Shown in pieces: positions 56,072 to 64,000 of a DNA stretch of 64,000 nucleotides. The DNA lies in contig NC_066583.1 in NCBI RefSeq assembly GCF_024323335.1, positions 416,342,031 through 416,406,030 on the forward strand, read 5' to 3'. Below the pieces are notes generated by a model, which saw nothing but the letters and a program-made list of their open reading frames with translations, made no database searches and had not been told where the DNA came from. This stretch comes from Lathyrus oleraceus. Lineage: Eukaryota > Streptophyta > Magnoliopsida > Fabales > Fabaceae. The position numbers were made by a program, and so were the translations under genes. The first letter of the stretch is position 1, and the number at the start of each line of letters is the position of its first letter.

Positions 56072-57349
56072 GGGAAGTAATTGGTGATCTCATACGTGCC
56101 AAATGATGCTCAATTCGTGCAAAACCAATTTGCTCAGAATGTGTGGAAAGTGTGACTTGCAATCCATCAAAACTCAGCCAAATGATGCATTTTGAGTGTC
56201 AATTAACTTCTTAAGGTTTGATTAAACATGTTTAGGACCAAAACACTTACTAATCTGGCTTGTAATTGAGTTTAGTCATGATCAAATTTCGGGCTATGGT
56301 GATATTTGCAGTTTCAAGTCACCATGTTCAACTCAAGGGCATCCTACTCAAGAGGCTTTTTGATCCCATTCTTTTTGAAATTTGTTAACATCATGGCCAA
56401 TATTATAATTTGCTAAGAAAGGTTGTATTTGGATGTTTGAGTACAAATTTATGGCATGTTGAAGTTGGCCTAAAATACTGGTCACATAACTTAGAAAAAT
56501 TTGAGTGCTTCATGGCTGAGAATGACTTATAATGTCCCAATGAATTCCATGGTCTTCCAAGCATAATTTGGCCTTGGTTGTTGAAAAAAATTTGTAGATG
56601 GTATCGCAAATGAAATTATGCAAAAAGAATCAAATTCATATGTTGAAAATTGAGGAAGTTATGATCTTTGAAAGTTGGCAAAAGGTCACTTGAAAATAGG
56701 TCAAATTTCATTAAGTCCACAAATGACCTATAATGTCTCCAAAATTTTGACGATCCTCTAAGCATAATTGGCTCTTGTCATGTAAATAGAAGTTGCATAG
56801 GATGTTGATAAGAGTCATATTCAAAAAGGTGCATTCAAAAATGTTGAGAATTGAAGGAGTTGTGATATTTGGAACTTTGACTTCAAAATGTTGACTTTTA
56901 GGTCAAAGCACTTGGAACAAGCTTGTGAATTTGGACTTTCCTTGCATTTCAAAGCATACAGGTGATTATATGAACTCAATATGAGGTGTCCTTAATTTAA
57001 TATTGATTAAATTTCTCAAATCTTGAAGTCACTTGTTGAAGAAGGCATGAAAATAAACACATGAACCTTTGACCTTTCTTGAGAAGTAAGCTACCAAACT
57101 TTGAGATGTTTTGACTTGAGGAGCCCTACCTTACACAATACACACAAGAGAAAGAAGACATACTTTTGGCATTTTAATTAATGGTTAGATAAGCAATGAA
57201 TCAAATAAACACAAAGATAAAGCAAATAGGTGCTTGGTGATCCCTACAAGAAGCAAACCCAAATATGGATAGGGTAAGGGCCAAGATGTGACCTTGCTTG
57301 TATGCAAAATAAGATGTGAGATCTTAGGGTTAAAAATTAGGGTATGACA

Positions 57350-57365
57350 GATGCCCCTATTTAAG
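57350..57365 (-). other. Polypurine tract
   Basis: CTTAAATAGGGGCATC on the minus strand directly before the LTR. Confidence 0.75.
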
Positions 57366-59364
57366 TTTCTTCAATTTGGAGATATGAAGGTTGAAATCTT
57401 CATCTCGAGAAGATTGGAGAGACTTAAATATTAAGGACCCAATTTTTGGACCTAAGATACCGCATAATGCTTATGATATGAATGCAAACAAGAATCTCCG
57501 TGGGGAATATAGTGCCACCAGAAACCAAGAACTGTTAGAAAAAGGAAGAGACTGTAATTTCGCATGGGGAAAAATAGATTCCAAAGGTGTACCCAGATGG
57601 GGACAAAAAAAATTCCGCAGGGGGAAAAGGAAAAGTTCGAAAATAACCGATGCATGGTTAGAGTACGAACTAAATACCTAACATGGGAGACTTAACAAAG
57701 TAAGACTTCATCGGGGAAAAGCAATCATAAACAGGGAAAATACCCTGATTCCAACAAGAGAAAAATATTACCTACTATCAGCCGAGTGATAGTTTAACAA
57801 AGGTAATAAGCCAAACCATAATGATTACCAACTACCAGGCAAGTGATAGATTAAAAAAGGCAACCAATCAAAGATAAATGGAGTATTACCTACTATCAGC
57901 CGAGTGATAGCTTAACAAAGGTAATAAGCTGAAACAAAATGATTACTAACTACCAGCCAAGTGATAGCTTAACAAAGGTAACCAATCAAAGGTAAACAAA
58001 ATATTACCTACTATCAGCCGAGTGATAACTTAACAAAGGTAATAAGCTGAAACAAAATGATTACCAACTACCAGCCAAGTGATAACTTAACAAAGGTAAT
58101 CAATCAGAGATAAACAAAATATTACCTACTATCAGTCGAGTGATAGCTTAACAAAGATAACCAATAAGAGAAAAATGGAGTATTACCTACTATCAGCCAA
58201 GTGATAGCTTAACAAAAGTAATAAACGGAAACAAAATTATTACCAACTACCAGTCAAGTGATAGCTTAATAAAGGTAACCAATCAAAGATAAATGAAATA
58301 TTACCTATTATCAGCCGAGTGATAGCTTAACAAAGGTAATAAATCAGAGAGTGACCGAAGTTCAGACCAGGAATGAACTGGAGAGAAGCGGTCAAAGAGG
58401 ACTCAGTCCAATGAGGGCATGAACTCAATTGGAAATTGATCCTATCCAAATAATGAACTAGAGGGGAAAACTGAAGTAAATTCTTCCACGAGGATTAAAC
58501 TCAGTGGGGGATTAGAAAGGATAAACTCTTTCTACTTAAGGCTGACTCTCTATTGGAGAGAGGTGGAATACACTTCGCGGGGAGAAAAGTTCCAGAGAAT
58601 GGTGAGGAATTAGTGCAAAATGCAAAATGCGTAAACAAACATCATGATGATATGCCCGTGCGCATGATTATGCTGACAAAACAAACACAAATGCGCGAGA
58701 CTGATAACATAGTACAAAAAGATACTTGGCTAATCTCAATAACATGGAGATGCTGGCAGAGATTCGTGAGGATTACATTAGTCTTGTAATATGATGCTAG
58801 GGAGACTGTTATAAAAGGAAATTCGGCCTGGGGAAGTCACTGAATTCCTCTCTTGAGGATCTTACCATCCTTGGGATTGTCATTAATATTCCTCTTTTGT
58901 ATTCATAAGTCAAGGAAAATACATATCTCTTTTTCGTAAATTTTCAAAAAACATGATTGTTTAAATATGTATTTGTTTCAATAATGATTAGCAGAAATAA
59001 ATGAAATTTCATAAACTGAAACAAAATAAGAATAGAAAACAAGTGGGAAAAAGGCTCAAATTTTAGTGATAGAATGGTAGTCCGCAAATGGCGTGACTCC
59101 ATGGATCATTACAAAGTAGAAAAATGGTAAATACATGGAAAATGCTACATTGAAATACAATAACCACTATTCTCCCTAACAAATTTGAATTTCACTATGC
59201 TCTGTACTTCGATTGAGGATGACAGAAAAGGATTTTGTGATAGGCATTATTGTTTCAAACGATCAAGTCTGGCCTGATGCAGTTACTTTCCATAATCCCT
59301 AACTTTTGCCTAGATTGCCTTTTTGGGGTCAATCTACCGGGATGATTATTTTCTGTTTATGTCT
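57366..59364 (-). other. 3' untranslated region of the decayed Ogre
   Basis: Non-coding and purine-rich, with scattered GGGGAA motifs like the inner Ogre's 3' UTR and a tandem array at 57767-58345. The part 59270-59470 (TTTTGCCTAGATTGCC, ACCGCCCTTTCGAG) is homologous to 15220-15420 at the end of the inner pol. Confidence 0.7.
57767..58345. repeat. 118-bp tandem array built from two ~59-bp halves
   Basis: Units start at ATTACCTA: 57767, 57885, 58003, 58121, then 58182 (a half step of 61), then 58300. Each dimer has a half with ACTATCAGCCGAGTGATAG and a half with CTACCAGCCAAGTGATAG, both followed by TTAACAAAGGTAA. Confidence 0.9.
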
Positions 59365-62013
59365 CTATCTTTTGCTTGGACCGCCCTTTCGAGTTTTCAA
59401 TCCATCGAGACACTCATTTTTTCCTAAGTCGTCCTTTCTAGTTTTTAACTTAGCGAGCTGTTCTTTTATTTTTTTGGCAAAGTATTTCTTAACTGTATCG
59501 GAATTCACAGGATGAGGGAGCTCTTCACTATCCATAGTTGTAAAAATCAATGCACCACCAGATAAAACTCTATTAACAACATATGAGCCTTCGTAATTAG
59601 GAGTCCATTTGCCCCTAGAATTTGTGTTGAAAGACAAGATCTTCTTGAGCACAACGTCACCTTCTCTGAATACACGAGGTCGAACCTTCTTGTCAAACAA
59701 TTTCTTCATTCTCTTTTGATATAAATGACCATGACACAAGGCTGTCATTCTTTTTTCTTCAATCAAATTTAATTGATTATATCTGCTCTGATGCTATTCA
59801 GCCTCAGTCAAACTGGCTTCCATCAGGACTCATATTGATGGGATCTCAACCTCTATAGGGAACACTGCTTCCATGCCATACACAAGAGAGAAAAGGGTTC
59901 CCCCTATTGAGGTACAGACATATGTATGATATCCATGCAAAGCAAACGAGAGCATCGCATGCCAATCTTTGTAGGTCACAACCATATTCTGAATGATATT
60001 CTTAATGTTCTTATTTGCAGCTTCAACAACCACATTCATCTTAGGACTGTAAGGAGAAGAGTTATGATGTTCAACCTTGAAGTCATCACAAAGTTCTTTC
60101 ATCATCTTATTATTCAAGTTCAACCCATTATTAGTAATGATCTTACTTGGAACACCATATCGACAAATAATCTGATTCTTGATAAATCTGACCACAACCT
60201 GCTTGGTCACACTAGCATAAGATACTGCTTCAACCCACTTGGTGAAGTAGTCAATAGCTACCAGAATGAAACGATGTCCATTCGAAGCTCTAGGCTCAAA
60301 CATACCAATCATATCAACTCCCCACATAGAGAAAGGCCATGGGGATGAAATAACATTGAGAAGCGTCGGAGGCACACGAATCTTATCAGCATAAAAATGA
60401 CATTTATGGCACTTCTTCACATATTTACAACAATCAAATTCCATTGTCAGCTAATAGTAACCTGCCCTTAACATCTTTTTAGCCATTGCATGTCCATTGG
60501 CATGAGTACCAAAGGATCATTCATGAACTTCTTGCACTAACATGTTTGCTTCGTGTCTATCCACGTATCTAAGCAGAACCATGTCAATATTTCTCTTGTA
60601 TAACACATCTTCATTGAGAAAGAAATTGCCAGCCAGTCTTCTCAAAGTCTTCTTATCTTTGTTGGATGCCCCAAGCGGGTATTCCTGACTTTGGAGGAAA
60701 CACTTAATATCATGATACCAAGGCTTATCATCTGTAACTTCTTTTGCTGCAAACACATGAGCAGGTCTATCAAGGCGCATAATTGTGATACTAGGTGCGC
60801 CATTCCAACGATTCATTTTATACATAGAAGACAAAGTAGCCAGAGTGTCTGCCATCTGATTTTCTTCGCGAGGTATATGACGAAACTCAATTTTATTGAA
60901 GAAAGTTGTCAACCTCCTTGCGTAATCTTTGTAAGGGATCAAGCCAGGATGACACGTCTCCCATTCTCCTTTAATCTGATTAACCACCAAGGCTAAATCT
61001 CCATACACATCTAGGATTTTAATCCTCAGATCAATGGTTTCTTCAAGACCAATGATACAAACTTCATATTCTGCCATATTATTTGTACAATCAAACATCA
61101 ATCTTGCAGTAAAAGGGATATGAGAACCCTTAGGAGTAATAATAATTGGCCCAATCCCATTACCATAAGCACTAACAACTCCTCAAACACTAAACCCCAA
61201 CGGGACCCAGGCTCTGGTCCTTCTCCAGGCAACATTTCATCATAATCTTTAGCTTTCAAGTACATAACATCTTCATCAGAGAAGTCAAACTTGATGGATT
61301 GATAATCATTGATCGGACAGTGAGCCAAATGATCTGCAAGAATACTTCCTTTAATTGCTTTCTGAGTATGGTACTCAATATCATATTCATATAATATCAT
61401 CTATCAACGAGCTATCCTTCCTGTCAAAGCAGGCTTTTCAAAGATATACTTGATTGGATCCATTTTGGATATCAACCAAGTGGTATGATTGATCATATAC
61501 TAGCGTAAATGTTTGGCAACCCAGGCTAAACAACAATAAGTCTTCTCAAGCATGGAGTACCGAGACTCACAGTCTATAAATTTCTTACTCAAATAATAGA
61601 TGGCATGCTCTTTTCTACCAGTTTCATCTTGTTGTCCAAGCACATAGCCCATGGACTCTTCTAACACAGTTAAATACATAATCAATGATCTTTCTTCCAC
61701 TGGAGGAGACAAGATAAGGGGTTCGAGCATATACTCCTTTATATTGTCAAAAGCCTTTTAGCAGTCCTCTATCCAAACACAACTTTAATCTTTGCGGAGA
61801 AGCTTGAAAATTGGCCCACATGTGGCAGTCATGTGAGATATGAATCTGGATACATAATTCAGACGCTCGAGAAACCCTCTAACTTAATTTTCTATCTTTG
61901 GCACAAGCATATCTTGAATAGATCTGACTCTATCAGGATCTACTTCAATATATTTTAGATGGCAATGAAACCCAATAACTTTCCTAAATGGAAACAAAAA
62001 GTACACTTATTAG
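59365..62013 (-). pseudogene. Ogre pol fragment: RT C-terminus, RNase H domains and integrase, heavily broken
   Basis: Aligns with the inner pol from about 17960 down to its end. Pieces at 61730-61500 (YYLSKKF), 61400-61098, 61101-60517 (archaeal-type RNase H: CTNNMAEYEVCIIGLEE, GDLALV), 60444-59830 (integrase: CHKC, AIDYFTKWVE, VVEAANKN) and 59766-59365 (C-terminal tail FREGDVVLKKILSF). In-frame stops near 60465, 60510, 59788 and 59828 and several frame changes separate the pieces. The second integrase Asp motif is ITNNGLN, where the inner copy has ITDNGSN, so that catalytic Asp is lost. The upstream end is cut at 62013 by the next LTR. Confidence 0.88.
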
Positions 62014-64000
62014 TGTAAGACCCTAATTTTGCCCCTAAGATCCCTCATGGCATCATAACATTGCATTTGCATAGCTTCAAGGATCTTTAAGCATCTTGGT
62101 TCCCTTTGCCTTTGGGTGGGACTCTTTGTGAGTGGTTTGAGATCACCAAGCATGCTTGAATTGTATATCATTGCTTTTCTAATTTTTGTTGGCTAACCAA
62201 AAGCCCAAAAATATGTCACTAACATCTTATGGTTGTAGCTTGAGCAATCACAAGGCCAAAAGCTTCAAGGAGGTCATTGGTACAAAGACATGGCCAAGAA
62301 GAGGAGAAAGAAAGCATGGTAATGGTTCCCAAAGCTCTCATCCATCAAATATGCCTCCCTAGCATCTCAATTCATCATCTTGATCAAAGCAAGTCAAGGG
62401 GTTTGAGGTTTGTTCCCCAAGGAAACCCCAGTTCATCTGATCATCCACAAAGCCTTGCTCTTGAAGCCACCTCAGCCCATGGTCAAATACAATCAAGGGA
62501 AGTTATTTAACTCTTCATTTCATGCATATTTGAACTTATTTGAGTGTCCTCAATCATCAATTCATCAAAATATGAGTTGTGGACTTGAAAAGTTGATCAG
62601 TCAATTCATCTAACTATTTTGAAATGCACTGAGACCTAAATTTTTATATGTTGGTCAAATGGAGATGGTTCCAAAAGAAAACATGTTCTTAAGGACAATA
62701 TGAACAACTTTCATGTTCATCAAAATTTTATTTGAAGCTTGGAAAAGCATCTGCCATTCCAATACATTATAGGTCATTTTGACTGAAACCCTAATTTTGG
62801 GTCAACTTCCCAAGAACATAACTCATTCATTTTTTATGATTTTTAGGTGGGATCTAATGCATTGTAAATCTTAAGATGTCTAATTCAAATGTTATGTTGA
62901 ACAAAATTTAAAAATCTCAAAGGAAATACATGTGATAATGCAAGACATTATAGGTCCTTTTTGGCCAATGGCATTAAAAGTCAAAAAAGTCCAACTTCAA
63001 ATGCCCATAACTTCTTTATCAAAAATACAAATGATGCAAAATTTAAGTCCATTTTGATTGTATTGAAAAGGTATACAACTTTTATGTTGGAGGTTTTTCC
63101 ATTTGAAGCTTGCATCATCAAAACAGAAGGGCTTGAAAGTTGGCCAATTTTAGAAACCTTGCCTTGACATGTTTTGCACATCACACTTTAAACTCAAATT
63201 TCATAATTTTCCACACTTCAAATGAGTTTTTGTCCAACATAACATTTGTTCCTTATACAAATACCTTTCCAACCATTACTCATATGCTTATATTTGGATT
63301 TTTCATGAGTGACTTTCGAAGAGCTGAACATTTATGACCAATTGTGAAATTCACATTGAATCTTGAAGTACAAGCTATTGCAAGGCAAATTACACATCCA
63401 ATTCCCTTTGGTCATTGCTCAGAGTTCATTTGGCATTGCTTTTGGGCCTTGTGCATGATCATGCAAGCCCATGCAAGTGATATCCAAATTCATGCACACG
63501 GATTGCTTCACACTTCCCTTGCCAAATCCTCTATAAATAGAAGCTTCATTCCCTCCATTTCACATCCAATTTTCGACCTGAAATGCTGCTGAAATCATTC
63601 CCCAACCATTACTAAAGAAGCAATTGCATTTTCTTCAAATTTTTTCAGATCTTGAATTCAACTACATCTGGTTGTATTCATAGATCTAATGCTTCTAGAC
63701 CTTCACCATACACTCCATTGAATTTCTGTTTTGATAAAGCAAGCAAGGTTTCAAGCTCAAATCACCAGAACTCAAACTTGAACTCCAACTGGTATTTGCT
63801 TCGATTCTCTTAATTCATTGACCTATTGGCTGTGGTTTTGTGTTGGCTGAAGTCCTCTCAATGGAGGCATCATGTTTATGCTTTTAATTTTAGAAATTCA
63901 TTGAGTTCATGATGAACACCAGAATTTTCAACTTCTGATTTCTCAAATCATAGAGATCTAGAATGAAAATGGATGGTATATGGATGATTTACATCATCTT
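62014..64000 (+). repeat. Start of a plus-strand Ogre-type LTR, runs off the window
   Basis: Begins TGTAAGACCCTAATTTTG, then AAGATCCCTCATGGCATCAT, matching the start of the inner Ogre LTR read on the minus strand (29114 downward). It interrupts the pol at 62013, with ATTAG (62009-62013) as candidate TSD. A TATAAATAG box at 63532-63540 gives a U3 of about 1.5 kb. It could be a 5' LTR of a full element or a solo LTR. No coding region seen. Confidence 0.82.
63532..63539 (+). promoter_or_regulatory. TATA box of the right-edge LTR
   Basis: TATAAATA on the plus strand confirms the orientation; a transcript would start near 63565 and leave the window. Confidence 0.65.

Larger units (their letters stand above)
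52722..57349 (-). repeat. 3' LTR of the decayed Ogre (4628 bp)
   Basis: Begins TGTCATACCC at 57349 and ends CGCTACA at 52722 on the minus strand. TATAAATA at 56064-56071. It shares block order with the other Ogre LTRs: PBS-like region 52771-52783, hairpin 52926-52941, CTACG/CGTAG pair (53067-53108) and an inverted repeat at 55348-55394. An 18-base G run lies at 53935-53952. Confidence 0.87.
52722..62013 (-). mobile_element. Decayed Ogre: 3' LTR, 3' UTR and pol, 5' part displaced by another insertion
   Basis: Minus-strand order from the right: pol fragments (62013-59365), 3' UTR with a 118-bp array, PPT, LTR. The left flank CTCAG (52717-52721) is the candidate TSD. Its RT, gag and 5' LTR should lie right of the window, beyond the LTR that begins at 62014. 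Confidence 0.82.

Overview
This 64-kb window looks like intergenic DNA from a large plant nuclear genome. It is almost certainly a legume of the pea/vetch tribe (Fabeae), because it is packed with giant Ogre-type Ty3/gypsy LTR retrotransposons: ~5-kb LTRs, an extra ORF1 before gag, a gag-pro frame split from RT by a presumed intron, a doubled RNase H, and repeat-rich 3' untranslated regions. That assignment rests on family knowledge; the genus cannot be told from the sequence. I see no host gene, tRNA, rRNA or CRISPR. Everything I recognise is a retrotransposon or its debris, nested several layers deep.

Layout. (A) 1-4468 and 29120-32099: an older minus-strand Ogre-like element ('outer') with a broken gag, leader, primer-binding site (PBS) and 5' LTR. 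(B) 4469-29114: a near-complete 24.6-kb minus-strand Ogre ('inner') inserted into A's 5' LTR, with a CTAGG target-site duplication (TSD). It has two ~5.45-kb LTRs, a long 3' UTR that received a solo LTR (10983-12358), pol with one premature stop, an intron-like spacer, an intact gag-pro, and an ORF1 fused to the PBS by deletion. (C) 32102-44368: a plus-strand Tat-lineage element with 970-bp LTRs, decayed gag-pro-pol, and an antisense multi-exon plant-mobile-domain (PMD-like) gene with its own promoter. (D) 44369-48483: gag and ORF1 of another minus-strand Ogre, cut by C. (E) 48527-52721: a shortened LTR, polypurine tract (PPT) and repeat-rich 3' UTR of an Ogre in the same orientation. (F) 52722-62013: 3' LTR, 3' UTR and decayed pol of a further minus-strand Ogre inserted into E. 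(G) 62014-64000: the start of a plus-strand Ogre-type LTR inserted into F's pol.

Inferred order: D and E oldest; C inserted into D; A inserted 2 bp from C's 5' LTR, splitting C's TSD; B inserted into A. On the other side F inserted into E, then G into F. LTR divergence agrees: C's LTRs differ at about 3% of sites, B's at roughly 1% or less.

The most interesting signals are: the antisense gene of C, with five 69-80-bp GT-AG introns and a cluster of nine ACGT boxes upstream; a hairpin with conserved loop and compensatory stem changes shared by three LTR families; a 33/36-matching inverted repeat bracketing Ogre ORF1 in D; and the microhomology-like PBS/ORF1 junction of B.
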